Source: an uncultured bacterium (GTDB taxonomy: Bacteria > Planctomycetota > Phycisphaerae > Sedimentisphaerales > Anaerobacaceae). Taken from it: a DNA stretch of 35,230 nt. The notes below the pieces were generated by a model that saw nothing but the letters and a program-made list of their open reading frames with translations, was not told the origin of the DNA and did no database searches. Below are positions 8,607 through 16,787 of this stretch, one piece after another; within the stretch, counting starts at the first letter, position 1, and each line of letters starts with the position of its first letter. The stretch lies in the NCBI GenBank assembly GCA_913009865.1, contig CAJVYK010000002.1:1-35230 (forward strand), in the 5' to 3' direction. Position numbers and translations under genes: made by a program.

Positions 8607-8618
8607 GACGCAATACGA
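8584..8618. repeat. Heptamer array, right flank of the S23 remnant
   Basis: Units TTTACGC, AATACAC, ATCACGC, ACGACGC, AATACGA. This is the inverted counterpart of the array at 8386-8415. On the inner side both arrays end in the same word facing the gene fragment, TTGCGT(T)AAAG. The array touches the stop codon of serA (8623). Confidence 0.75.
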
Positions 8619-8622
8619 GCGA

Positions 8623-10212
8623 TCAGTTCAGCTTGCAGACGTAAATTTCGTTTACGAAATCAAGTTTGCCGAGTTCTTCAATGGCTTTTGCATCGGGTTC
8701 CCTGTCGAGACTGACGGCAAGAATGGCCTTTTGCTCCGCCGGCTTTTGTCCTACTCCCATTGTGCAGATATTGATATTATGCTTTCCGCAGACGGTTCCC
8801 ACCGCCCCTATAACGCCGGGCTTATCATCGTTAAAGATAACCAGTACCGCTCCCTGCGGAGTGACTTCTATATTGAAGCCGTCGATTTCAATAATTCGCA
8901 GTTGTGTTCCGCCGAAGACTGAGCCGGTTACAGTTCGTGTAACTTTATCTGTAACGACCTTTGCGCTGAAACTTGCCGCCACATCCTTGGCCTCGGTGTT
9001 TTTCGTCTCGTCGATGCTTATACCGCGTTCTTTGGCCAGGATAGCGACATTGACCGTATTGAGGGGCATCTCGAAATGCTGCTGCAGCAATCCGATTGCG
9101 AAGTGAAGTGTGACCGGCTCGACCGCCATTTCGGCGATTGAGCCGCGATACTGTACCGCAATATCCTTAATCCTGCCTGCTGCGATAGTGCTGACAAGTG
9201 TACCGATTCGCTGGGCAAGTTCAGCATATTTACTTACAACCGGCGGCATAGCTCCGGCGGCTGCTGGTGCGTTCAGCGCGTTTCTGACCGGCCCATCGCC
9301 GAGAGCATCAACAAGGATTTGAGCGGCCTCGACGGCAACATCGATTTGGGCTTCTGTTGTGCTGGCCCCTAAGTGCGGCGTGACCAGGCAATTTTCAAAT
9401 TCGGTGAATCGGGTATTTGCCGGCGGTTCTGTGGGATAAACGTCTAAGGCGGCGCCGGCTATTGCACCCTCGGCAAGTGCGTTATAGAGTGCATCTTCGT
9501 TGATAATCCCTCCCCGTGCGCAGTTGATTAACCGGACGGTCGGCTTCATCATTTTGATTTGCTCGGCGTCAATCATATTCAGCGTTTGCTCGTTTCTCGG
9601 CACGTGCACGCTGATGTAGTCGGCTTCTTTGAAGATTTTTTCAAGGCCGTCGGTTACTTCGATACCGAGTTTTTCTGCGTCAGCCGGTGCGGCAAGCGGG
9701 TCGAAGCCCATGATTTTCATATTGAATCCTTTTGCCATTTCCGCCACAGCCATCCCGATTCTTCCTAATCCTATCACGCCGAGGATTTTACCGTTGAGTT
9801 GATTTCCCATATATTTTTTTCTGTCCCATGCGCCGGCTTTTAAGCTGTTGCAGGCCGGCACAACATTTCGGCTCATCGCCAGCATTAGTGCTATCGTGTG
9901 TTCTGCGGCGCTGCGTGTATTTCCGCCGGGCGTATTCATAACCAGGATTCCTTTTCTGGTAGCTTCCGGGATATCGATATTATCTACACCGACACCTGCC
10001 CGGGCGATTGCCTTTAGTTTGCCGGGGTTAGCTAAGACTTTAGCGGTAACTTTTGTACCGCTTCGGATAATCAGGCCGTCGTATTCACCGATGATTTTGG
10101 CGAGTTCATCTTCGCTTATACCGGTTTTAACGACAGCTTCGACCCCGTCTGTCGCATTGAGCAGGTCGATTCCCTGCTGTGCAAGTTTATCTGTGATTAA
10201 AATCCTAATCAT
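8623..10212 (-). CDS. serA: D-3-phosphoglycerate dehydrogenase
   Basis: Catalyses the NAD-dependent oxidation of 3-phosphoglycerate, the first step of serine synthesis. It has 529 aa, the long three-domain form. The NAD-binding motif is GVIGLGRIG (145-153), with the catalytic set R233 (NCARGG), E262 (PTEPP) and H280 (TPHLGAST). An intervening allosteric substrate-binding domain (about 315-450) follows, then a C-terminal ACT domain (VLVIFNDDKPGVIGAVGTVC), the usual site of serine feedback. The ATG has a good ribosome site (GGAG, 7-nt spacing). Length and order match the family. Its stop codon directly abuts a heptamer array. Confidence 0.95.
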   Translation of the reverse strand: MIRILITDKLAQQGIDLLNATDGVEAVVKTGISEDELAKIIGEYDGLIIRSGTKVTAKVLANPGKLKAIARAGVGVDNIDIPEATRKGILVMNTPGGNTRSAAEHTIALMLAMSRNVVPACNSLKAGAWDRKKYMGNQLNGKILGVIGLGRIGMAVAEMAKGFNMKIMGFDPLAAPADAEKLGIEVTDGLEKIFKEADYISVHVPRNEQTLNMIDAEQIKMMKPTVRLINCARGGIINEDALYNALAEGAIAGAALDVYPTEPPANTRFTEFENCLVTPHLGASTTEAQIDVAVEAAQILVDALGDGPVRNALNAPAAAGAMPPVVSKYAELAQRIGTLVSTIAAGRIKDIAVQYRGSIAEMAVEPVTLHFAIGLLQQHFEMPLNTVNVAILAKERGISIDETKNTEAKDVAASFSAKVVTDKVTRTVTGSVFGGTQLRIIEIDGFNIEVTPQGAVLVIFNDDKPGVIGAVGTVCGKHNINICTMGVGQKPAEQKAILAVSLDREPDAKAIEELGKLDFVNEIYVCKLN

Positions 10213-10532
10213 TGCGAATCTCCAATTTCAACAATCAATTCTAAGTGCCGCTGCCGGCTTCATTTCTGAATTATAACATTGGCGCATACTATTTCAAGGG
10301 GTATGTTTAGTCCTCAGGCCTGCCTGAGGGTTTTATTTTGCCGTGCCAATCTCAAACAATCGTCAATCGAAACTCGTCGATCATAAATCGCTTTACCTTG
10401 CAACTTCATCTAAAACCCGTATAATCAAAAATCAGGACACCTGCGGGGAAACACCAGGGCCAAATTAACCAAGAAGATATACGTAGCGAAAATAGACAGC
10501 TTTGCTTAGTCACAGAGGGCACAGAGAAAAAT
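10213..10532. other. Gene-free stretch with one hairpin and a short CACAGAG array
   Basis: No gene is seen here. CCTCAGG (10312-10318) pairs with CCTGAGG (10323-10329) and is followed by a T-rich run on the plus strand, but no plus-strand gene precedes it. Just before the DUF6602 start codon lies a two-unit array, CACAGAGGG and CACAGAGAA (10511-10528), which supplies the sequence around its ribosome-site region. Confidence 0.5.
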
Positions 10533-11303
10533 ATGAGTCAAAATAAAAAAAACAACAACACTATTAGGCAATACTTCACAGCTCTTATTAAATCAGCAAT
10601 AGGAAAATCTGATGCTTTATCAAATATAGGGCACAATGTGATTAAGGGGGTCCTTCGTGAATGCCTCATATCTGATATACTGAGCGAAATATTGCCAAGC
10701 CAATTTAGGGTAGGCTCAGGGATAATTGTAAATGCTGATGGAGATCATAGTAGGCAGACAGATATTATTATATACGACAGTCAAATCCTTCCTCCTTTCG
10801 TACAAAAATACACTCCAGCTCTGTATCCTATCGAAAGTGTAATAGCCACAATAGAGGTTAAGACGAGATTATATAAGACGTATTTAGAAAAAGCAAATAG
10901 AGATGCTTGCAAAGTTCATCAGATGTTTAAGCCGCCTGAAAATGTAAAACAAGCTAATAAAAATTGGAAAGAGGTTTATAATAGATTCGGACGCCCTTTA
11001 TGTAGCATCATCGGCTTTTATGGTGAGGGACCGAAAGGTTTGTTAAATCCTAATACCGGGAAAATTTTATTGAATGAAAAAGCCAGTGATCTTTTTGGTA
11101 TTTGTTTGGTTAATCAGTATTCCTGGTTGAACTTACCTTCTCTTGGAGGATGGAAACAACGACTTTGTGATGAGAATACAAACGAGGAAACCAAAAGGTT
11201 CTTCGCTGTGCTTCTTGATAATATTTTAACAATTTCTCGAGCGAGAATTGCAGCCAAAAGGACAGACCATTATGATCTCTACACCGCTTATATAAGAAAC
11301 TAA
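10533..11303 (+). CDS. DUF6602 family protein, PD-(D/E)xK nuclease-like
   Basis: 256 aa with the pattern of DUF6602: HNVIKGVLRECLISDIL (34-50), ILPSQFRVGSGIIVNADGD, then QTDIIIYD (75-82) and PIESVIATIEVKT (99-111). D77 with E108-V-K110 is spaced like the D...ExK catalytic core of the restriction-endonuclease fold. That suggests a nuclease or nucleic-acid-binding role, but none is proven, and DUF6602 proteins occur in defence-type islands. The coding region is clearly more AT-rich than neighbouring serA or the phosphatase gene, and it is isolated between repeat-filled gaps. Both points suggest acquisition by transfer. No partner methylase or other defence gene is adjacent. Confidence 0.7.
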   Translation: MSQNKKNNNTIRQYFTALIKSAIGKSDALSNIGHNVIKGVLRECLISDILSEILPSQFRVGSGIIVNADGDHSRQTDIIIYDSQILPPFVQKYTPALYPIESVIATIEVKTRLYKTYLEKANRDACKVHQMFKPPENVKQANKNWKEVYNRFGRPLCSIIGFYGEGPKGLLNPNTGKILLNEKASDLFGICLVNQYSWLNLPSLGGWKQRLCDENTNEETKRFFAVLLDNILTISRARIAAKRTDHYDLYTAYIRN

Positions 11304-11710
11304 ATATTGAAGAAGTAACCGTGCTACGGCAGGCTCCGCCCTGACGAGCGGGAATAATAACTTGACGCCTTTGCGCCTTGACGGGAGAAAATTAAAACCA
11401 TCCAGAGCATACTTTTACCTTTTTACTTTCTTCGCTTTGTGCCTTTGTCACTCTTCAGTTTTCTGACTTCTGGCTTCTGACTTCTGAATTCTCTTTTATC
11501 TCTGTGTTCTCTGTGGCCATTTTTTTCATCTTGTTAATCCTGTAATCCCGTCTAAAAACTTTTCAGCGAAACCAGCGTCTAATTTTATCTGTGCCTTTTG
11601 TGCTTTTTGTGGCCAAAAACTCTCTGTGTTCTTTGCGTTCTCTCGCAGAGTCCCCAGGACTGCGGTAAAATTCTTTTTCTTTACGCGATACGCTTCACGA
11701 GATACGAAAT
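11304..11710. repeat. Gene-free stretch packed with short degenerate arrays
   Basis: About 400 bp without a gene, mostly short phased words. TTCTGAC, TTCTGGC, TTCTGAC, TTCTGAA, TTCTCTT fill 11461-11495 (7-bp period). CTCTGTGTT and CTCTGTGGC (about 11499-11516) and TGTGCCTTT, TGTGCTTTT, TGTGGCC (about 11589-11613) have a 9-bp period. GATACGCTTCACGAGATACG lies at 11687-11706. The last word recurs with one mismatch at 12969-12990, before the phosphatase gene. The array runs up to the stop codon of the lipoprotein gene. Confidence 0.75.
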
Positions 11711-12391
11711 TTATTTATTCCAGTTTTGCCAGCCGACGCCGCTTCTGTCGTCAGCAATCTTGAATTTATCCTTCGGACAGTCGTAGAAATATCTGACCAG
11801 ACAATAAGCTGATGCTTCTGCAAGCCGGGTGGTTGCAACTTCTCGGCCGCTATCCTCGATTTCAAAGCCGACTTTAATACTTTTACTTTTTGCAGACTTA
11901 GGCCAGAGTTTCTCCCCGGCTGCCGTATCAAGAAGAACAGCTTGGGTATTGAGGTTGCCCTTGTAATAGCCGGTTTCAGCTATTTCGTTAAGCTGATAAT
12001 CTTCAACCACTACTAACAGGACCATATTGGCGTCTAAGGCCTCGCCCACCTGTATCGGCGGCAGCAGTGAAAAATCGCTTTTGTTAGAGCGAAATTCGGA
12101 CAATTCATTATAGCCGACGAGATACTCAGGCAGAATCCCGATTTTTTTTGTAAGGTACTTATTTATTGTCTCTGTCAGGTAGAATCGCAGGTTTACCTCA
12201 GCGTTGAGATAGGTCGGCTGATTAACAAGTACCAGTATTTTTTGCCCCGTATGTTCGGTAAGATTATATTCAGCGGGGATTTTCTCCTCACTACTTCTGG
12301 TAGTGCCAAGGATACCTACAATTTGGCAGCCGCTGAGAAAAAAAACCACAATTAGTACAGGAAAAATACTTAGTTTTCTCATTTTCTTCAA
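11711..12391 (-). CDS. Predicted lipoprotein of unknown function
   Basis: 226 aa. A lipoprotein signal peptide is visible (KKMRKLSIFPVLIVVFFLSGC) with the lipobox LSGC, so Cys22 is probably lipidated and the protein anchored outside the cytoplasmic membrane. The mature part contains ILVLVNQPTYLNAEVNLRFYLTETINKYL and a VVVEDYQL segment but no motif I recognise. The start codon overlaps the stop of the upstream DUF2752 gene by four bases (ATGA), so the two are very likely co-transcribed. The 3' end meets a repeat array. Confidence 0.65.
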   Translation of the reverse strand: MKKMRKLSIFPVLIVVFFLSGCQIVGILGTTRSSEEKIPAEYNLTEHTGQKILVLVNQPTYLNAEVNLRFYLTETINKYLTKKIGILPEYLVGYNELSEFRSNKSDFSLLPPIQVGEALDANMVLLVVVEDYQLNEIAETGYYKGNLNTQAVLLDTAAGEKLWPKSAKSKSIKVGFEIEDSGREVATTRLAEASAYCLVRYFYDCPKDKFKIADDRSGVGWQNWNK

Positions 12392-12855
12392 TAATCAATT
12401 CTAAACGTTCGAGCCAATGTTACCATCCAGCCGGCAGCGATAATAATTATCAGCGCCCAGATTATGTGTTTTACTTTAACTTCGGCAAAGAAGCGTTCAA
12501 GGAAGCCGAAATATACTCCAAAAACAGCTATAGGGAAAGCCAAAAATCCCGCGACGGCCAGCACGCAGCACAATAATGCACCGGCTGGTTGAATATAAAA
12601 CGCTTCAAATATTTTACCGCCGGCAAAGGCAAGTGACGAGGTGGTTACTCCACAGGTCGGGCATGGCAGGTTGAATTGTTGTTTGAAACCGCAGGGGTGA
12701 AACCACAGACTGAGATTGATTTTGCCTGCCGCCGCCAGTGCAAGTGTGCCGAATATTGCAGCCGCCGCCAGAAAAACAAGTCCAGCCAGGAGCCGCTGGC
12801 GGACTGATGCCTTACGGAAAATTTTCGGTTTATTTAACTGTTGGCCTGTTTGCAT
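12388..12855 (-). CDS. DUF2752 membrane protein
   Basis: 155 aa with three or four predicted membrane helices and the hallmark CPTCGVTTSSLAFAGG of DUF2752 (about residues 69-84), preceded by FHPCGFKQ. An additional cysteine in FHPC could form a metal or redox site with CPTC. The biochemical function of the family is unknown. It is first of a two-gene unit with the downstream lipoprotein (4-bp overlap). The upstream gap to the phosphatase gene (137 bp, divergent) probably carries both promoters. Confidence 0.8.
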   Translation of the reverse strand: MQTGQQLNKPKIFRKASVRQRLLAGLVFLAAAAIFGTLALAAAGKINLSLWFHPCGFKQQFNLPCPTCGVTTSSLAFAGGKIFEAFYIQPAGALLCCVLAVAGFLAFPIAVFGVYFGFLERFFAEVKVKHIIWALIIIIAAGWMVTLARTFRIDY

Positions 12856-12928
12856 AATTACATTAAAATAGGATAATATAATAGTTCTGTCAAGGTCAGA
12901 GAACGAATGTAAAACCTAAAAAGTGAGG

Positions 12929-12990
12929 CGCAGAGATGCAGAGATGCTTTGTCCCTTGCGAAATACGAGATACGCTTCACGAGGTACGAA
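12929..12990. repeat. Short array immediately before the phosphatase start codon
   Basis: GCAGAGAT-type words (12929-12946) are followed by CGAAATACGAGATACG and CTTCACGAGGTACGAA. GATACGCTTCACGAG plus six further bases (12969-12990) repeats 11687-11708 with one mismatch. It ends 2 bp before the ATG at 12993. Confidence 0.7.
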
Positions 12991-12992
12991 TA

Positions 12993-13805
12993 ATGGTATT
13001 AGAGCAGAGAGATTTGAGTCGGCTGTTGGAGACAGCCATTGTGGCGGCCCGGCTGGCTGGGCAGCGGGCGATGGAAGAGCTGGCCTTTATCAAGGTTTCT
13101 ATAAAGAACGGTAATGAGCTGGTAACCCAGGCCGATGCCCTATGTCAGCAGATAATCATCGATAGAATCAAAGAGACTTATCCGGACCATGGCTTTATTG
13201 CCGAGGAAGGCCGGCAGGGCGGGATATTCAAACAGCCGCCGCGGGGTGAGCCTCTCTGGTGGGTTATCGACCCGATAGATGGAACGAACAATTTTGCGCA
13301 CCAGATGCTTTTTTTTGTTGTCAGCATTGCCGTCTGTTATGAGGGCGAACCGATTGTCGGCGTAATTTTTGAGCCGGCCACGGACTCGATGTTCACCGCC
13401 GTCAAGGGCGGCGAAGCGCAATTAAACGGCAGGCGGATAGTCGCCGGCGAGGAAGGAATAGATAAGTTTTCAGGTATTGGCCTGGACAGCCATTTTGATA
13501 ATGGCGTGCCGGCCTGGACCTGCGAGGTTATGCAGCGGACAAGATTTCGCAATTTAGGCTCAACAGCTCTGCAGTTTGCTTATGTGGCGAAGGGAAGTCT
13601 GATTGCCACTATCGCCTTTGACCCGAAGTTATGGGACATAGCGGCCGGGGTACTGATTGCCGCTTCTGCAGGGGCTGTTGTCAGCGATTGGCAGGGCGGA
13701 AAAATTTTCCCTGTCGATTTGGACAGCTACGAAGGCGGAAAACTACAGATAATGACAGCCAATAAAAAAATTCACGCAGAGCTGCTGAACCTTCTAAAAT
13801 CTTAG
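12993..13805 (+). CDS. Inositol-monophosphatase family phosphatase
   Basis: 270 aa from the ATG at 12993. An in-frame ATG at 12936 would add 19 residues encoded entirely by repeat-array sequence, so it is rejected. Family motifs are intact: EE at 71-72, WWVIDPIDGTNNFAHQ (89-104, metal ligands D93 and D96) and LWDIAAGVLIAASAGAVVSDW (from 213, with metal-ligand D215). The enzyme hydrolyses a sugar or inositol phosphate, or perhaps a nucleotide such as PAP. Substrate cannot be assigned, and SuhB-, HisN- and CysQ-type activities remain possible. It is a single gene convergent with the secretion operon. Confidence 0.88.
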   Translation: MVLEQRDLSRLLETAIVAARLAGQRAMEELAFIKVSIKNGNELVTQADALCQQIIIDRIKETYPDHGFIAEEGRQGGIFKQPPRGEPLWWVIDPIDGTNNFAHQMLFFVVSIAVCYEGEPIVGVIFEPATDSMFTAVKGGEAQLNGRRIVAGEEGIDKFSGIGLDSHFDNGVPAWTCEVMQRTRFRNLGSTALQFAYVAKGSLIATIAFDPKLWDIAAGVLIAASAGAVVSDWQGGKIFPVDLDSYEGGKLQIMTANKKIHAELLNLLKS

Positions 13806-13823
13806 CCGCAAATTCGTTGAAAT

Positions 13824-13849
13824 GCACAATACGATATACGCAATACGAG
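13824..13849. repeat. Heptamer array at the 3' end of the secretion operon
   Basis: On the minus strand it reads GTATTGC, GTATATC, GTATTGT. This is the same unit order as at 8386-8406 and 27444-27464, with one mismatch. It abuts the stop codon of the GspK-like gene. Confidence 0.8.
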
Positions 13850-16645
13850 TTACCGCGGGTCGGGCACCGGATGCAGCGCACGGACTTTCACATTTCCGAT
13901 TATTCCGCCAGGCCCGTTGGGATACACATCGCTTCTGTCGAGTATTGCGATAACTCTTTTTTGCGGCCCGTTGGCCCCGATGCGAACGAGTATATAAGCG
14001 GTAAAGACATCACTTCGCACGGTAACAAGGTCGCTGATTCGTGAGAAGATTAAATCGCGCTCCTCGAAATCATTCGCTGCTTCATCGCCTAAGCTTCGTT
14101 TGCCGCCATGCGTCAGGTCAGGAAAACTCAGCTGGTCTATACCGTCACGCCAATAGTAGTCAATATTGCCTAAAGAGTTCGGATCGCTGACGACATTGTT
14201 TAACTCACCGATGCTTCTAAAACCTGCTACTGTATTATCTCGATATGTGACTATTGCCTGTGCGAGTTCGTAGTTGATGGGTTGATTTTTTTTCTGTGAG
14301 ACCCACGGCAACTGCGCTATCACGTACCACGGAGCGGTATTGATATTTATTCTGCCCTTTATTCTGGTTTCATTTGGGTCTGGCGTGTATTCTGCCGGGT
14401 CCATCACAGTCAGATATTTGAATAGCTGCTGGTAATAAAGGTTTTCTAAATCAATTCTCACATTGGCCTCGGTGGTATTTTCGTCCCAGGGCAAGTTATA
14501 GACGTCCCTTCTGAAAACCTGCCCTATTTCGCCGACGTTATTAAATCTTCCGAAACGAACCTGAATCGGGTCGGTATTGGGATTAGAATAGGTATTCCGA
14601 TGGCCGAGAGTCTCCTCCCGGAGACTGTTTAATATCGGGTCCCTGTCCCACAAACGTTTTATCCATCTATTCGGTGTAATGTCCCTCTGGAAACTGTGAA
14701 TGGCGCCGTTAGGGTCTGCACTCGAAACCAGCCAGGGCGGCACTATTACCGAATCAACCATAAGGTCATTACCATCAAAACTGCGTATCAGACTTATCTT
14801 GCTGTTGGCATCAAAGATAATGTCGGTATAATTTATATCATAAACATATGAATTGGGTTCAGTTACCCACGTCGTAAATTCCCAGGCCCCGCTGGTGCCT
14901 ATCACGTTGCCGTCATAGACATCATCGATTCGCCAGTAGTAGGTCGTGTTCGTATTCAGAGCGCCGGGAGGAGGACCATAAGGGTCATAAGACGGGTCAT
15001 TGTATGGTTTAGTGATAATGAATTCCGGAGAAGTGGTGTTGGCATCTCTCACATCGTTAAAATCGGTTCCGAAGTACACATCATAAGAGTAGTTTGCATC
15101 AGCTCCCGGCAGCACCGGCCAGCGAAGAACCACATCCGGGTCCACTCCTGTTTCTCCATTTTCAGGGCTGTCATTAAAGTCCACCAATTCCGCCAGCGGG
15201 ACATTCGTGTCTTCGAATACTATTACATTATATCGTTTTGCATCTTTCCCGAAGTCTGTAATAGGAATTGGGTCTATGCCTGAAATGATAAGCTGCCAGG
15301 TATCTGAATTACTGTGAGAATAACGTTTGCGAAGTTCGATTGCATAAGAGCTATAAATTATATTTGGGTCGTTGACGTCCGGCTTGAAACGATATACCAG
15401 TTCAGATATAAAAATACAAGGCTGCTCGAAGCCGTAATAGGTACTGCCGGCCATAGAAATTGTAGCTATATTTGCATCGTTGTCACGAAAGTCTTTGAGG
15501 TTGACAGCCATTTGCGCAGCTAAGGAATCGTCAATGACGCCGGCATCGCCAAGTCCTGCCCGTATAGCGCGATACAGGTCTCCAACGTTGGGATCGACAA
15601 CTGGATTTATTTTATTAACGTTAACCATTTTTCTACCATCCGGCCTGATAATCCTGTCCATATTGTAAATGGTTGATATATGGCGATAGTCATATTCATT
15701 AACATCCCAGGAGCTGTTATTCGCCTTCCAAAACCAACCATTGGGGTCGGTCAACTCGGGATTTTTTGTTCGGGGCATCTCAAGTCCGACGTCATAGGCG
15801 TTTGCCCAGAACTCTTCAATTCTTGTAGTAATCTTGTTGTAATTTAATATGTATCTATTTCGTAATTTCAGTTCATCCGAAATATCAAAAGGCGTATATT
15901 TTCCATTCGGCCTGTCATACCGCCAGACAACATTCCACTCATATGGCGACAAATCATTCAGCTCAGTACCACATCGCTCATCCTGCAACTTGACCGCTGC
16001 CACAGCAAGCGTTCCGTTCGCTCCCCGTTGAGAAAGTGCTGCAAGATTTATCTGCGTTTGGCTTGAGCCGTCAATTCTTGACCGGCCTTCATTGGGGTCG
16101 AATTTGTAAGCGGTGTTGATATTCAGCATCCCGCCGTTATCAATGACCCTGATAGCGGCAAAAATCGGCTTGCCTTTGTTGCTGGTCATATCGTTAAGCA
16201 TTACCCACACAGAATCGGAAACCCCATCGCCGTCGGCATCAGCGGGCAAGCCCTCATTTACCTCTGGTGGTAGCTGATAGTCCGGGATAATTTTAGCAAG
16301 CAGGCCGGGCCGTGGCCCGAATTTTTCATAAATATCACTTATATGTCGCCAGTAATATCCGCCGCCACTATTTACATCGGGTTCAAGCGATGCCAGCCAT
16401 GCGTTGTTGACATCAGGATAGTCATAGTATTCCTGGTTTGGGTCCACTGCGCCGGGGGTATCTAAAACAAGCTGCTGCGATATCTCTGCGATGACCGTAT
16501 CGACGGCTAAATTAAGTTCCTTATTTTCCGATATGGCTGACGTTGATATTTTGTCCACGCGGGCGACCATAAGAAACATCACGCCGATAATGGCTAAAAG
16601 ACTGGTCAGAACCACAGCTAAGATAAGAGCCGAGCCGGCGTTCAT
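13850..16645 (-). CDS. GspK-like minor pseudopilin with an inserted fibronectin-like domain
   Basis: 931 aa from the ATG at 16645. The longer frame from 16735 starts inside a repeat array (RHTKYDIQNTKNE...) and is not favoured. The N-terminus MNAG/SALILAVVLTSLLAIIGVMFL has a prepilin-type short leader with Gly before the cleavage point and lacks Glu+5, as GspK does. The C-terminal part has the T2SSK-type INTAPWYVIAQLPWVSQ...AIVTYRD segment. GspK is usually 300-350 aa. The extra length includes a domain (about residues 485-592, 14870-15190) with PENGETGVDPDVVLRWPV, YDVYFGTDFNDV and TYYWRIDDVYDG...WEFTTW. This resembles the fibronectin-like domain of planctomycete surface proteins. It is the last gene of the pseudopilin operon and probably caps the pseudopilus tip. 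Confidence 0.78.
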   Translation of the reverse strand: MNAGSALILAVVLTSLLAIIGVMFLMVARVDKISTSAISENKELNLAVDTVIAEISQQLVLDTPGAVDPNQEYYDYPDVNNAWLASLEPDVNSGGGYYWRHISDIYEKFGPRPGLLAKIIPDYQLPPEVNEGLPADADGDGVSDSVWVMLNDMTSNKGKPIFAAIRVIDNGGMLNINTAYKFDPNEGRSRIDGSSQTQINLAALSQRGANGTLAVAAVKLQDERCGTELNDLSPYEWNVVWRYDRPNGKYTPFDISDELKLRNRYILNYNKITTRIEEFWANAYDVGLEMPRTKNPELTDPNGWFWKANNSSWDVNEYDYRHISTIYNMDRIIRPDGRKMVNVNKINPVVDPNVGDLYRAIRAGLGDAGVIDDSLAAQMAVNLKDFRDNDANIATISMAGSTYYGFEQPCIFISELVYRFKPDVNDPNIIYSSYAIELRKRYSHSNSDTWQLIISGIDPIPITDFGKDAKRYNVIVFEDTNVPLAELVDFNDSPENGETGVDPDVVLRWPVLPGADANYSYDVYFGTDFNDVRDANTTSPEFIITKPYNDPSYDPYGPPPGALNTNTTYYWRIDDVYDGNVIGTSGAWEFTTWVTEPNSYVYDINYTDIIFDANSKISLIRSFDGNDLMVDSVIVPPWLVSSADPNGAIHSFQRDITPNRWIKRLWDRDPILNSLREETLGHRNTYSNPNTDPIQVRFGRFNNVGEIGQVFRRDVYNLPWDENTTEANVRIDLENLYYQQLFKYLTVMDPAEYTPDPNETRIKGRININTAPWYVIAQLPWVSQKKNQPINYELAQAIVTYRDNTVAGFRSIGELNNVVSDPNSLGNIDYYWRDGIDQLSFPDLTHGGKRSLGDEAANDFEERDLIFSRISDLVTVRSDVFTAYILVRIGANGPQKRVIAILDRSDVYPNGPGGIIGNVKVRALHPVPDPR

Positions 16646-16660
16646 TCGTAACTCGTCGCT

Positions 16661-16683
16661 CCGCCGTGAGGCGTGCTGCGCAG
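16661..16683 (-). repeat. 23-bp GC-rich palindromic repeat, copy A
   Basis: On the minus strand it begins CTGCGCAGCACGCCT and ends ACGGCGG. It matches 21442-21464 on the plus strand with one mismatch. It is inserted between two copies of ACTCGTCGCT (16651-16660 and 16686-16695), just upstream of the chosen GspK start. Confidence 0.75.
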
Positions 16684-16703
16684 TGACTCGTCGCTCGTTT
16701 TTT

Positions 16704-16787
16704 GTATTTTGTATGTCGTATTTCGTATGTCGCATTTCGTATCTCGTATTTTATTTTCTATGAACTATGAACAATAAACTACGAACT
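16704..16787. repeat. Twelve-unit heptamer array between gspK- and gspJ-like genes
   Basis: A continuous 7-bp register holds over 84 bp: GTATTTT, GTATGTC, GTATTTC, GTATGTC, GCATTTC, GTATCTC, GTATTTT, ATTTTCT, ATGAACT, ATGAACA, ATAAACT, ACGAACT. The unit type switches midway from GTATNTC to ATGAACT without losing phase. The last four units (16760-16787) reappear inverted at 17695-17722 with one mismatch. The stop codon of the gspJ-like gene (16786-16788) lies at its end. Confidence 0.88.

Noticed and set aside
10312-10337. Hairpin CCTCAGG/CCTGAGG with a T-rich tail as a terminator
   Set aside because: On the strand with the T tract no gene lies upstream; it is recorded only as a hairpin.
12936-12992. 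N-terminal extension of the phosphatase
   Set aside because: All 19 codons are array sequence; the family N-terminus begins at the ATG at 12993.
16646-16735. N-terminal extension of the GspK-like protein
   Set aside because: It is encoded by heptamer and GC-rich repeats and would put 30 residues before the prepilin-type leader.
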